DNA from: Sphingomonas sp. CCH21-G11
GTDB taxonomy: Bacteria > Pseudomonadota > Alphaproteobacteria > Sphingomonadales > Sphingomonadaceae
Assembly: GCF_001555965.1 (NCBI RefSeq)
Contig: NZ_LSHX01000042.1
Span: 1 to 64,000, forward strand
Length of the DNA stretch: 64,000 nt
Reading direction: 5' to 3'
Part shown: piece by piece, positions 1 to 8,518 of the stretch
How positions within the stretch are numbered: the first letter of the stretch is position 1
Layout of the letters: each line of letters starts with the position of its first letter
Position numbers and translations under genes: made by a program
The notes under the pieces: generated by a model
Told to the model about the DNA's origin: nothing
Seen by the model: the letters and a program-made list of their open reading frames with translations, nothing else
Database searches by the model: none

Positions 1-572
1 CCCGCGCCCGCCTCGATGCCGCCCGCGTTCACCCGCCCCTCGACCACCCGCAGCTCGAGCCGATAGCCCGGCGCGCCGTCGACGCGGTCGCGCGCATAGA
101 CGATGCGATTGCCGTCGATCTGCGCCTTCACCGCCACTTCGGGCGGAAAGCGGCCGATCGCCTGATAGTCGCGCAGGAAGCGGACGTTGGACAGCACCGC
201 TTGCTTGAGCGCGAGCCTCGGCGCGGTCAGCGACGCCACCGCCCGCACGCCGTTCAGCCGCCGGCCGTGCGCGTCGCGCACGTCGACGGGCTGCGGTGCG
301 GACTCCAGCGCCCATTGCGCCGGTGCGGCCAGCGTGTCGAACCACAGCCCGACGCCGCTGTTTCCCGCCGGGAAGGCGACCAGGATGCGCGGGTCATTGC
401 CCGAACGCAGCAACAGGTGCGCCGCCACCGCGCCGTCGCGAACGAACGCATTGATATTCTGTCCCTCGACAAGCTGATAGCCGAGTTCGGGTTCGGGCCT
501 GGCCTGGCCGATCGCCGGCCCGGCGGCCATGCACAGGGCGATCGCCGCGGCCATGGGTTTCAGGTGCCGCAT
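1..572 (-). CDS. Exported protein of unknown function, 3' end outside window
   Basis: About 190 N-terminal residues are present and the reading frame runs off the left edge. The start is the ATG at 572, with GGAGAGA a few bases upstream. The first 24 residues form a signal peptide (MRHLKPMAAAIALCMAAGP, likely cleavage near AIGQA), so the product is exported. The mature part begins LGYQLVEGQNINAFVRDG and continues as a soluble, mostly beta-like sequence. It lies 58 bases downstream of a TonB-dependent receptor on the same strand and is probably cotranscribed with it. Because that receptor has a LacI-type operator, I infer a role in carbohydrate use, possibly as an exported glycosidase, but no catalytic motif is visible in the part present and the family is not identified. 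Confidence 0.7.
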   Translation of the reverse strand, partial: MRHLKPMAAAIALCMAAGPAIGQARPEPELGYQLVEGQNINAFVRDGAVAAHLLLRSGNDPRILVAFPAGNSGVGLWFDTLAAPAQWALESAPQPVDVRDAHGRRLNGVRAVASLTAPRLALKQAVLSNVRFLRDYQAIGRFPPEVAVKAQIDGNRIVYARDRVDGAPGYRLELRVVEGRVNAGGIEAGA

Positions 573-630
573 CTTCGTCTCTCCATCCGCTGCCACGTTC
601 CGGTCGGGGGCGCTCGCGCGCCCCCGGGGA

Positions 631-3183
631 TCAGAACCGCATCGTCAGCGTGCCGCCATAGGTCGGCCCGACAATGCCGCGCGCATAGAAGAAGCCCGAA
701 TCGGCGTTCTGGGTCTGGCCCTGGCGCGGATTGCCTTCGGTCAGGCCGATTTCATCGAAGATATTGTCGGCATTGAGCGCGAGCTGCAACCGGTCGGTCA
801 GGTTGAGCGTCAGGCCGACGCCGGTCACGCCATAGCCCGGCAACGCGACGCCGTTGCCCGAATCGGCAAAGATGCGCCCGATATATTTGTAGCGCACGAA
901 CGCTTCACCCACCCCGTTGGGAAGCTTTACGGTGGGTGTGATCGTCCAGAGCTGCGACGGGGTCCGTTCGGGGCGATTGCCGTCGAATGTCGGCTGCGCC
1001 ACCCCGTTCAGGCTGAGATTGTCGAGCGTCGGATCCTGAAAAACCCCGATGAAGTTGACCGACAACCAGTCGGTCGGCCGCACCATCGCATCGATCTCGA
1101 CCCCCTGGGTGCTCAGGTCGGCGAGGAACGCAGTCTGGCGCGTCGGATCGAGCGGATCGATGAAGTTGTAGAACTGGTCGTTGAAATTGGTCTGGAACAG
1201 CGTGACCGACCCGCTGAACAGCCGGCCATATTCGACGCGCGCGCCGATTTCATACAGCTCGACCCGGGTGATCGGATCGACATTGTTGGTCTGGAACCCG
1301 TCGGCATAGCGCGCATAGACCGCCAGATTGTCGGTCAGCAGGTAATTGGCACCCACCGTCCACGCGATCGCGTCCTTGCTGTCGGTGCGCGTGGTGAACG
1401 TGCCGTTGAAGGTCGAGCCGACGTCGCGCACGACTCCCCCCAGACCGGCGGGCACCGGCTGATTTACTGCCGCCGCATTGCCATCGTCGAAGCGCGAGTC
1501 GAGGAACTCCCAACGGATACCACCGTCGATGCGCAGCCGGTCGCCGATCTGGATTTCGTCGTTGAGGTAGAGCGAAACCGATTCGTCGGTGCGCTCGCGG
1601 ATGCCCGCGCCCCAGTTGCCATAGGACACGAGGCCGTTGTCGGTCAGCGACCCGATGACGTTGTTGTTCGCATCCAGCGCGACGACGTCATAGAGATTGC
1701 TGTTGTTGCGCACGTCGTTGAGCGCGGTCGCGGTCGCCGACTGGTTCTGGAACCGGCGGACATCGTAGTAGAGCACGCCGAAGGTCAGCGAGTTCTTGAT
1801 CGCGCCGCTTTCGAACGCCCAGCGACCGCCGGCATTGAGGCCGAAATCATGCCCTTCCTGGAAATCGTGGTTGAGCGTGGTCTGCTGAAGGAAGCCGTTG
1901 CCGTTGAGCGCGTTGAGTTCGGCAACCTGATTGGAACCGAGCACGACGCCGCTGGTCCGGCTGCGGATGCCGAAGCGCGTCGCGGTCGGGAACGCGGCCT
2001 GGCCGAGCGTCAGCAGGCCGTTGATCGGCGAGCCCGCGCCAGGCGTCAGATATTCGACCGCGCTGGCAAGGCCGGCATTGCCGGTGCCCGATCCGGGGAA
2101 CAGGCCGTTGAAGTCGAACGACAGATCGAGATAGCGCGCGCGGCCGAAAATCTCGAAACTGTCGCTAAGCGGCTTTTCGAAATCGATGCGGACCTGCGCG
2201 GTCTTGATCTGCACGCCGTCGGTGAAATTGAACTCGCGGAAGCCGTCGGGGTCGACAAAGGTCGACACCGGGGCCTGGATCCGTGCAAACGAGCTGCCGC
2301 CGATATGGTCGAACTGCGGGTCGAGCCCGGCGACCGCGCCGACTTCGCCGTCGTTCAGCGCATAGGGCTGGCCGGCGTAGAACACGGTCTTGAGGTCGCC
2401 GCCCTTGGCGCTGAGCCGCACGAAACCGCCATCGTCGAACCGATATTCGAGCGCACCCTTCAGCCGCCAGCCCTCATAATTGAACGGGTTGCGGCGTACG
2501 CCGGGACTGGTCTGGAGATAGCCCCCGACACTGAACGCCAGCTTGTCGGCCAGCAGCGGCGCGGAGTAATAGAAGTCGCCGCGCAGCAGCCCGTAATTAT
2601 ACGCCGTCGCCCGTGCGATCCCCTCGGGCTCGTCAAAGGCCAGGCGACGCGACACGAAGTTGATCGTCGCGCCCGCGCCGTTGACGGTCAGCACGCCCGA
2701 CGAGCCGCCCTTCACCGCTTCGAGCCGGTCGATCGTCAAGTCCTGGGAGAAGAAGAAGTCGGCGCCGCCGCCATTATAGATGATCGGCAACCCGTCCTCT
2801 TCGAGCTGGACGAAACGCTGGCCGCCGCCCTGAAGGCCGCGGACCGAATAGTTGTTCGACACTTCGCCGCCCGTCCCCTCGACGAAGACGCCGGGCACCA
2901 GTTCGAGCAGGTCGGCGGTCGATCGCGGCGCACGGCGGTCGATCGCCTCGCGATCGGCCAGCGTGATGTCGGCCGAGGCGGTGATCAGGGGACGGTTGCG
3001 GGTCGTCGTGCCGGTGACGATGATGTCTTCGCCGCCCTGCGCATCGGCCTGGGATGCGTCTTCGGTCGCGGTCGATCCGGCTTCGGATGACGGCGGACCG
3101 ACCTGAGCGAAAGCGGGGGCAACGGAAAGGGTCGAGCCGACCAGCAAAAGCGCGCGAAAGCTGAGGCCAAGGGTCGTACGCAT
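631..3183 (-). CDS. TonB-dependent outer-membrane receptor
   Basis: An 850-residue TonB-dependent receptor, an outer-membrane beta-barrel that imports a ligand using energy from TonB-ExbBD. A signal peptide (MRTTLGLSFRALLLVGSTLS, cut after AFAQ) precedes an acidic linker, a TonB box (EDIIVTGT, about residues 52-59), a plug domain (STADLLELVPGVFVEGTGG, YSVRGLQGGGQRF) and a long barrel that ends in Phe, as expected for Bam-dependent insertion. ATG 3183 was chosen over the upstream in-frame GTG at 3231 because it has GGGAGTGAG before it and opens directly on the signal peptide. The ligand cannot be read from the sequence. The LacI-type palindrome about 80 bases upstream and the exported protein downstream suggest an oligosaccharide rather than iron. 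Confidence 0.93.
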   Translation of the reverse strand: MRTTLGLSFRALLLVGSTLSVAPAFAQVGPPSSEAGSTATEDASQADAQGGEDIIVTGTTTRNRPLITASADITLADREAIDRRAPRSTADLLELVPGVFVEGTGGEVSNNYSVRGLQGGGQRFVQLEEDGLPIIYNGGGADFFFSQDLTIDRLEAVKGGSSGVLTVNGAGATINFVSRRLAFDEPEGIARATAYNYGLLRGDFYYSAPLLADKLAFSVGGYLQTSPGVRRNPFNYEGWRLKGALEYRFDDGGFVRLSAKGGDLKTVFYAGQPYALNDGEVGAVAGLDPQFDHIGGSSFARIQAPVSTFVDPDGFREFNFTDGVQIKTAQVRIDFEKPLSDSFEIFGRARYLDLSFDFNGLFPGSGTGNAGLASAVEYLTPGAGSPINGLLTLGQAAFPTATRFGIRSRTSGVVLGSNQVAELNALNGNGFLQQTTLNHDFQEGHDFGLNAGGRWAFESGAIKNSLTFGVLYYDVRRFQNQSATATALNDVRNNSNLYDVVALDANNNVIGSLTDNGLVSYGNWGAGIRERTDESVSLYLNDEIQIGDRLRIDGGIRWEFLDSRFDDGNAAAVNQPVPAGLGGVVRDVGSTFNGTFTTRTDSKDAIAWTVGANYLLTDNLAVYARYADGFQTNNVDPITRVELYEIGARVEYGRLFSGSVTLFQTNFNDQFYNFIDPLDPTRQTAFLADLSTQGVEIDAMVRPTDWLSVNFIGVFQDPTLDNLSLNGVAQPTFDGNRPERTPSQLWTITPTVKLPNGVGEAFVRYKYIGRIFADSGNGVALPGYGVTGVGLTLNLTDRLQLALNADNIFDEIGLTEGNPRQGQTQNADSGFFYARGIVGPTYGGTLTMRF

Positions 3184-3264
3184 ATACTCACTCCCGGATA
3201 CACAGCGGTCTTGATGAACCGCTCTTGTCATGAGGCGTGCTAGTTAACGCCAATCAGCGGGACA

Positions 3265-3278
3265 TGCAAACGATTGCA
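3265..3278. promoter_or_regulatory. LacI-family operator-like palindrome
   Basis: The sequence TGCAAACGATTGCA is a palindrome around a central CG with one mismatched pair. This is the layout typical of LacI/GalR-family operators. It lies about 80 bases upstream of the TonB receptor start, where a repressor could block the promoter. No LacI-type regulator gene is in the window. The assignment rests on pattern only. Confidence 0.5.
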
Positions 3279-3329
3279 CGACCACCCGCGTTCAAAGCGT
3301 GTGGGCACGATGCCGCACACCCGACGTGG

Positions 3330-3908
3330 CTAGCGGGAAAGCCAGGTCGCGACGTCGCTCGCCACGCGGTTCGCCGCAGTATTGAGCGCGGTGCCGACGG
3401 CGTCGGCCTCGACCGCGGTCACCGGCTCGCGCGCCTCGAAGCGGCGCTTTTCCACGCCGGCGACCCCTTCGCGGATCAGCGCCGCGTCATAGACGACCAC
3501 CGCCTCCTGCGTATCGGCATCGATGGTGAAGCTGCGCAGCTCGCCCGACAGCATCGCGCCCGGATCGACCTGGAACTGGCGCGCGCCCAGCACGACGAGC
3601 GGCGTCTGCGCCGTAACGGTATCGGCGAGCAGCCGCGCGAACATCCGCGCCGGCGGCTCGACCCACTGCGCGTCCTTGACATAAGTGACGCGGGTCCCCG
3701 CCGACCGCACCGGCACGCGCGTCACCGCCAGCTCCTGGGGCACCACCGGCACGGTGAGCGTCACGGTACGCGCGTCGGCGGACTTCTGCTCACGCCCGAC
3801 CGGCACGGCGGCGGCGGGCGTCAGCGTCATCAGCGCCGGCGGCGGCTCCGCGCCGAAGCGAACGCACGCGGCGAGCGGGATCAGGGCGATGAGGACCAGT
3901 TTCTTCAT
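3330..3908 (-). CDS. ABC-transport auxiliary lipoprotein (PqiC-like)
   Basis: A 192-residue lipoprotein: a short signal ends in the lipobox LAAC (Cys15), so the protein should be anchored to a membrane facing the periplasm. The rest fits the ABC-type transport auxiliary lipoprotein family (PqiC/DUF330), with the conserved strand-rich core around the aromatic segment QWVEPPARMFARLL. It overlaps the end of the MCE-domain gene by 4 bases and is the last gene of the mlaE-mlaF-mlaD operon. The likely job is to help the MCE complex pass phospholipid between inner and outer membranes, as PqiC does for PqiB. Its presence and the absence of a MlaC-type periplasmic carrier gene here suggest a Pqi-like arrangement with Mla-type permease and ATPase. 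Confidence 0.85.
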   Translation of the reverse strand: MKKLVLIALIPLAACVRFGAEPPPALMTLTPAAAVPVGREQKSADARTVTLTVPVVPQELAVTRVPVRSAGTRVTYVKDAQWVEPPARMFARLLADTVTAQTPLVVLGARQFQVDPGAMLSGELRSFTIDADTQEAVVVYDAALIREGVAGVEKRRFEAREPVTAVEADAVGTALNTAANRVASDVATWLSR

Positions 3909-4882
3909 TGCGCGCCTTGCTTCCTTGGCTTGTAGTCGGGCAGCTCGGGCTGGCCCAGGATCGAGCCCGCGCCCTCGCGATCGATCTTTTCGGCGACCGA
4001 GGTCAAAGCCGCCGACATCTGGCGCAGATCCTGGACCAGCTGGCCGACCTCTGGGATCGTCTTCTTGGAAAAGGCCTGGAGCCCTGGCCGCGCGTCGTTG
4101 ATCGCGGCGTCGAGCGAGTCCATGCTCTTCTGGGCCGACAATACCGTGCGATTGAGGTTGGCCACGACCGGCTTCACATCATTGCTGAGCAAGCCATTGG
4201 TCGTGCCGGCAAGCTTGCCGATCTCGTCCGCCGCCATTCCGGCCTTTTGCAGCGCGACCCGCGTCTCGGCCAGCGTCGCGGCGATCTCGGGTCCGCGGTC
4301 GGCCAGCGCATCGGTCAGCCGGTCGGTGTTGGCCAGGATGTTCCCGATCGATTTCTGGTTGCGGTCGGACAGCAATTCGGAAAGCCGCTCGGTCAACGTG
4401 CTCAGCCGTTCGAGCAGCTGCGGCGCGGAGCTGAGCAGCGCGCCCAGCCCGCCGCGCTTCGTCGGAATGACCGGAACGCCGAGCGGACAGGCGCTTTCGG
4501 GCTTGATCTCCGGGCAGCGCAGCGGCGGCGCGCCCTTGATCGCCCCGTCGAGCTGGATGGTGCTGACCCCGGTAAAGCTGCCCTGGACGCTGGCGGTCGT
4601 TCCTTCCAGCACCGGCACGTCCTCGTTCACGCTGATCCGCACGCGGACCAGCTGGGGATCGGGCTTGTAAAGCGCGATTTCCTCGACCTGTCCCGACGGC
4701 ACGCCCGAATAGGCGACCACCGACCCCTTGTTCACCCCGTCGACCGCCTGGTTGAAGAAGATGTCGTATTCGCGATTGCTGGCGGCGTTCAGCCGCGCGA
4801 TCCACACGGTGAACAGCGCCAGCACGGCAAGCAGGATCAGCACGACGCTGCCGACCAGAATATGGTTCGATCGGGTTTCCAT
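3905..4882 (-). CDS. mlaD: MCE-family substrate-binding subunit (MlaD-like)
   Basis: A 325-residue protein with one N-terminal membrane helix (about residues 9-31) followed by an MCE domain (about 37-120, including GVPSGQVEEIAL and TGVSTIQLDG) and a long helical C-terminal region rich in heptads (about 150-300). Such proteins sit in the inner membrane, form hexameric rings in the periplasm and conduct lipid between permease and acceptor. It is longer than E. coli MlaD (183 residues) because of the helical tail, which may form a needle-like extension. It starts 7 bases after the ATPase gene ends and overlaps the lipoprotein gene by 4 bases, so the operon is tightly coupled. Confidence 0.92.
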   Translation of the reverse strand: METRSNHILVGSVVLILLAVLALFTVWIARLNAASNREYDIFFNQAVDGVNKGSVVAYSGVPSGQVEEIALYKPDPQLVRVRISVNEDVPVLEGTTASVQGSFTGVSTIQLDGAIKGAPPLRCPEIKPESACPLGVPVIPTKRGGLGALLSSAPQLLERLSTLTERLSELLSDRNQKSIGNILANTDRLTDALADRGPEIAATLAETRVALQKAGMAADEIGKLAGTTNGLLSNDVKPVVANLNRTVLSAQKSMDSLDAAINDARPGLQAFSKKTIPEVGQLVQDLRQMSAALTSVAEKIDREGAGSILGQPELPDYKPRKQGAQ

Positions 4883-4889
4883 CAGCCCC

Positions 4890-5687
4890 TCATGCCTTGG
4901 CCGCCAGCGCGGCCGCTTCGTTGGTGGCGACCGCCGCGCGTCCGCGCGGGCCGTTGAAATATTCCTGGATCCACGGATGGTCCAGCGCCAGCAGTTCGTC
5001 GATCGTGCCGACCGCGATCACGCGCTTGTCGGCCAGCACCGCGACGCGGTCGCATATCGCGTAGAGCGTGTCGAGGTCGTGGGTGATCAGGAAGACGGTC
5101 AGGCCCAGCGTCTTCTGGAGCGACAGCGTGAGCTCGTCGAACGCGGCCGCCCCGATCGGGTCGAGCCCCGCGGTCGGTTCGTCCAGGAACAGGAGCTCCG
5201 GGTCGAGCGCCAGCGCGCGCGCCAGGCCGGCGCGCTTCTTCATGCCACCCGAAAGCTCGGACGGGTATTTGGGTCCCGCGTCGGCGGGCAGACCGGTCAT
5301 CACCACCTTGTACCCGGCGATCTCGTCGAGCAGTGCCTGATTGAGCTTGGGGTAGAATTCGCGCAACGGCACCTGGACATTCTCGGCGACGGTCAGTGTC
5401 GAGAACAGGGCGCCGCCCTGGAACAGCACGCCCCAGCGTTTGCGGATCTCGATCGCCTCGGTTTCCTCGCGGCCGATCGTCTCCTCCCCGAACACGCGGA
5501 TCACGCCCTCGACCGGGGTCTGCAGCCCGATGATCGACCGCATCAGCACCGACTTGCCGGTCCCCGATCCGCCGACCACGCCCAGAATCTCGCCGCGACG
5601 CACATCGAGGTCGAGGTTCTCGTGCACCGTCTGCTCGCCAAAGGCGTTGCTGAGGCCGCGCACGCAGATGACCGATTCGCCGCTCAT
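4890..5687 (-). CDS. mlaF: ABC transporter ATP-binding protein (MlaF-like)
   Basis: A 265-residue ABC ATPase. Visible motifs are Walker A GGSGTGKS (residues 39-46), the signature LSGGMKKR, Walker B LLFLDEPT followed by AGLDP, and the switch region ITHDLDTL. The sequence type (IKRF/Mla family, with QGGALFSTLTV after the Q-loop) matches ATPases of lipid-trafficking MCE systems. ATG 5687 overlaps the permease stop as ATGA, which implies translational coupling. It should act at the cytoplasmic face of the inner membrane with the STAS-permease encoded upstream. Confidence 0.94.
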   Translation of the reverse strand: MSGESVICVRGLSNAFGEQTVHENLDLDVRRGEILGVVGGSGTGKSVLMRSIIGLQTPVEGVIRVFGEETIGREETEAIEIRKRWGVLFQGGALFSTLTVAENVQVPLREFYPKLNQALLDEIAGYKVVMTGLPADAGPKYPSELSGGMKKRAGLARALALDPELLFLDEPTAGLDPIGAAAFDELTLSLQKTLGLTVFLITHDLDTLYAICDRVAVLADKRVIAVGTIDELLALDHPWIQEYFNGPRGRAAVATNEAAALAAKA

Positions 5688-6790
5688 ATCCAGCCGATCT
5701 CGGTGAAGAAGACCGCGAAGAATGCATCGAGCACGATCACCAGGAAGATGGCCTGGACCACCGCCGACGTGGTGCGCAGGCCGACCTGCTCGGCGTCGGA
5801 TTCGACCAGCATCCCCTGAAAGCAGCCGGCAATCGCGATGATCGCGCCGAACACCGGCGCCTTGACCAGCCCGACATACAGGTCGGTGATCGGCACCACC
5901 TCGCGCAGCCGCTGGATGAAGATGACCGGCGGGATGTCGAGCGAGATCCAGCACAGCAGGCCACCGCCGATGATCGCGATCACCGAGGCATAGAAGCCGA
6001 GCAACGGCATCATCAGCACCGCGGCCAGCGTGCGCGGCACGACCAGCGCCTCCATCGGCGACACGCCGATCGTGCGCATCGCGTCGATTTCCTCGGTCAG
6101 CTTCATCGTGCCGATCTGCGCCGCGAATGCCGAGCCCGATCGCCCCGCGACCATGATCGCGGTCATCAGCACGCCGAGTTCCCTGAGCGTGATCCGTCCG
6201 ACCAGGTTGATGGTGAACGCCTCCGCGCCGAATTGCCGCAGCTGGACGGCGCCCTGCTGCGCGATGACGATGCCGATCAGGAAGCTCATCAGTCCGATGA
6301 TGCCGAGCGCGGAGACGCCCACCACCTCGAACCGGTGCACCGTGGCGTTGAAGCGGAAACGGCTGGGGTGGCGGACCACATTGGCAAAGGCGATGGCGGT
6401 CGCGCCCAGAAAGCCGAGCAGCCCGACCAGGGTGGTCAGCGCGCCCATCACCGCCGCACCCAGTTCGTCGAGCACGCGCAGCACCGGCGGCAGCTGGTCG
6501 GGCTTCATCGCGACCTTGTGATCGGCGGCGGCGACCTGTTCGAGCAGGTGCGCGCCATCGGGACCGAGCCCGACGACTTCGGCCGACTGGTCGCGGGCGA
6601 AGCGGTGGACGATCCACGCCCCGACCGTATCGATCCGGTCGATCCCGGTCATGTCGATGCGGGCAACCTTGTCGGGCAGTGCGGCGAGCCGTTCGGGCAG
6701 GTCACCGATGCTCGCCAGCGACAGGTCACCCGAAAAACGGATGCTGCCGGCTTCATCCGACGGATCGAGAACGAAATCGGCGGGCTTCAT
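5684..6790 (-). CDS. mlaE: MlaE-family lipid ABC permease with N-terminal STAS domain
   Basis: A 368-residue fusion. The first ~100 residues form a STAS domain (SIRFSGDLSLASIGDLPERL, then DMTGIDRIDTVGAW), equivalent to the separate MlaB protein of E. coli. The rest is a MlaE permease with about five or six membrane helices and the conserved loop EEIDAMRTIGVSPMEAL. The fusion explains the lack of a separate mlaB. It is the first gene of the operon and starts at the ATG at 6790. Together the four genes should move phospholipids across the cell envelope and so keep the outer membrane asymmetric. Direction of transport cannot be deduced. Confidence 0.93.
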   Translation of the reverse strand: MKPADFVLDPSDEAGSIRFSGDLSLASIGDLPERLAALPDKVARIDMTGIDRIDTVGAWIVHRFARDQSAEVVGLGPDGAHLLEQVAAADHKVAMKPDQLPPVLRVLDELGAAVMGALTTLVGLLGFLGATAIAFANVVRHPSRFRFNATVHRFEVVGVSALGIIGLMSFLIGIVIAQQGAVQLRQFGAEAFTINLVGRITLRELGVLMTAIMVAGRSGSAFAAQIGTMKLTEEIDAMRTIGVSPMEALVVPRTLAAVLMMPLLGFYASVIAIIGGGLLCWISLDIPPVIFIQRLREVVPITDLYVGLVKAPVFGAIIAIAGCFQGMLVESDAEQVGLRTTSAVVQAIFLVIVLDAFFAVFFTEIGWI

Positions 6791-6874
6791 TGCCGCCTTC
6801 CATCGTTTATTTCCGGCGTCGCGGCAAGGTATTGCACGGCCGGGGGCGCAATCATCGGCAATGCGGCGCGTCGG

Positions 6875-8137
6875 TCACAGCCACAGGTCGGCGGCATGGA
6901 TGACGATCCCGACGCATCCCCCGACCAGCGTACCGTTGACCCGGATGTATTGAAGGTCGCGCCCGACCGCATGCTCCAGCCGGGTGGTGATCGTGCGTGC
7001 GTCCCAGCCGCGCACCGTGTCCGACACCAGCCGCACGATGCCGTCGCCATAGTCCGCCGCCGCGCCGACCATCGCGCGGCGGACGAGCCGGTTGACCATG
7101 CGGGCAAGCGCGCGATCGGACTGGAGCGTTTCGCCGAGCTGGCGCATCGCGCCGCCCAGCTGCCCCGCGGCCAGAGCATCGGGATCGCGCGCGACGCGCA
7201 GCAGCGCGGCACGCATCGTTTCCCACACGCCCTGCCACCAGCGGCCGAGCGCGGGATTGTCAAGCAGCTCCGCCTTGAGGCGTGCCACCTTTGCCTGCAT
7301 CTCGGCGTCGAACTGAAGGTCGGAGGCGAGTTTTTCCAGCCCCTCCTCCGCCTTGGCGCGCAGGGGGTGGCCGGGATCGTCGGCCATGTCGTGGACCAGG
7401 CGCTCCAGCCCCGCGATGATCTTGTTGGCCAGCGTCTCGTCCAGCCCCGTCCAGCGCAGGATCGATCCGGCGCGTTCGTGCACCATCGCGCGGATCACGT
7501 CATCATTGGCCTCCAGCACCCGCGCCGCCCAGCGGATGACGCCGTCCAGCAGCGGCTGATGACGACCGTCGCGAATCGCCGCGTCGAGCAGCTGGCCGAG
7601 CAAAGGCGCGATGTCGAGCTGGCGCAACTGGCCGGAAAGTGCCCCGCGCACCATGTGGCCCAGCCGCTCCTGATCGAGCGACTGGAGCAGGTCGACCGCA
7701 AGGCGCGCCGCCCCGCGCCGCAGTCGCCCGCCAAGCGTCCGACCATCGCGATCGGTCAGCCAGCGCCCGACCGCGCCCGCCGCGTCGACGTCGCGCATCC
7801 GCCGCGCGACCACGCCGGGGATCAGGAAGTTATCCTTCAGGAATGCCGCAAGCGTGTCGCCGATGCGGTCCTTGTTGCGCGGCACGATCGCGGTGTGCGG
7901 AATCGGCAGGCCGAGCGGGCGGCGGAACAGCGCGGTGACCGCGAACCAGTCGGCGAGCCCGCCGACCATCGCCGCTTCGGCAAAGGCCTGGATGTAACCC
8001 CAGGCAGGGTGCGCGTCCTGGAATGCGCGCGCGACGAAGAAGGTCGCCGCCATCGCGACCAGCAGGCCGGTCGCGATGAAGCGCATCCGCACAAGGGCGG
8101 GTGGCGGACGTTGGTCACCAAAATCTAGCACGCGCAC
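6875..8137 (-). CDS. DUF445 family membrane protein
   Basis: A 420-residue protein with an N-terminal membrane helix (IATGLLVAMAATFFVARAF) and the DUF445 hallmark AEAAMVGGLADWFAVTALFR followed by PIPHTAIVPRNKDRIG. A mostly helical body follows, and a second hydrophobic helix lies at the extreme C-terminus (VGGCVGIVIHAADLWL). Function of the family (YjiN and relatives) is unknown. The start used is the GTG at 8137; an ATG 51 bases downstream (8086) is the alternative and would begin directly at the membrane helix. Neither has a strong ribosome-binding site. It is transcribed alone. Confidence 0.85.
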   Translation of the reverse strand: MRVLDFGDQRPPPALVRMRFIATGLLVAMAATFFVARAFQDAHPAWGYIQAFAEAAMVGGLADWFAVTALFRRPLGLPIPHTAIVPRNKDRIGDTLAAFLKDNFLIPGVVARRMRDVDAAGAVGRWLTDRDGRTLGGRLRRGAARLAVDLLQSLDQERLGHMVRGALSGQLRQLDIAPLLGQLLDAAIRDGRHQPLLDGVIRWAARVLEANDDVIRAMVHERAGSILRWTGLDETLANKIIAGLERLVHDMADDPGHPLRAKAEEGLEKLASDLQFDAEMQAKVARLKAELLDNPALGRWWQGVWETMRAALLRVARDPDALAAGQLGGAMRQLGETLQSDRALARMVNRLVRRAMVGAAADYGDGIVRLVSDTVRGWDARTITTRLEHAVGRDLQYIRVNGTLVGGCVGIVIHAADLWL

Positions 8138-8234
8138 AGCAGATCAAACCCGACAGCCAAATCATGTGAACAAAATAAGTTCACCTGGCGGTTCTGCGCT
8201 ACGCGAATGCGTGGCCCCATGCGACAAAAAACAA

Positions 8235-8268
8235 GCGGGGTTCCGGACCGACTTGTCCGTAACCCCGC
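8235..8268. terminator. Strong two-way rho-independent terminator
   Basis: The outer stem GCGGGGTT/AACCCCGC and the inner stem CGGAC/GTCCG form one long hairpin. On the minus strand it is followed by TTGTTTTTTG, and on the plus strand by GGGTTTTTCG. It lies just after the minus-strand 50-residue peptide gene and so should end transcription of that gene and of the RND operon, shielding the DUF445 gene. Confidence 0.8.
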
Positions 8269-8298
8269 GGGTTTTTCGTTACCACTGGTCGCCGGATA

Positions 8299-8451
8299 TC
8301 AATTGTCCGTGTACGAACACCCGATGTCCTGAACAAGCGTGTCCCAGATCCACTCTGCAGCCGAGCATCGTTGTGCTTTTTGCTCCAGCAACATTCCCGT
8401 ACCAACCGAAGATGCAGCGAAGATCGAAATCAAGAGCAGAGCAGTTCTCAC
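8299..8451 (-). CDS. Small exported peptide, 50 residues
   Basis: A short frame starting at GTG 8451, with AGGAGA ahead of it, encodes 50 residues. The first ~20 form a hydrophobic signal or anchor (RTALLLISIFAASSVGTGML). The mature part carries two cysteines (RCSAAEWIW and DIGCSY) and ends TDN. It lies 67 bases after the RND permease gene on the same strand and is followed by a strong terminator, so the frame has the layout of a real last gene in that operon. The segment is visibly more AT-rich than its neighbours. No family is recognised; it could be a small secreted or membrane-associated peptide. Confidence 0.5.
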   Translation of the reverse strand: MRTALLLISIFAASSVGTGMLLEQKAQRCSAAEWIWDTLVQDIGCSYTDN

Positions 8452-8518
8452 GTCATGTCTCCTTCGGTCCAGAAACTAACGGGAACATGCGTAACCTGTA
8501 TTCTAGCGCGAGGCAACG

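Noticed and set aside
529-3090. 853-residue plus-strand frame opposite the TonB receptor
   Set aside because: The minus strand carries an unmistakable receptor with signal, plug and barrel. The plus-strand product is Arg/Ala/Asp-rich with no domain; long antisense frames are common in very GC-rich coding DNA.
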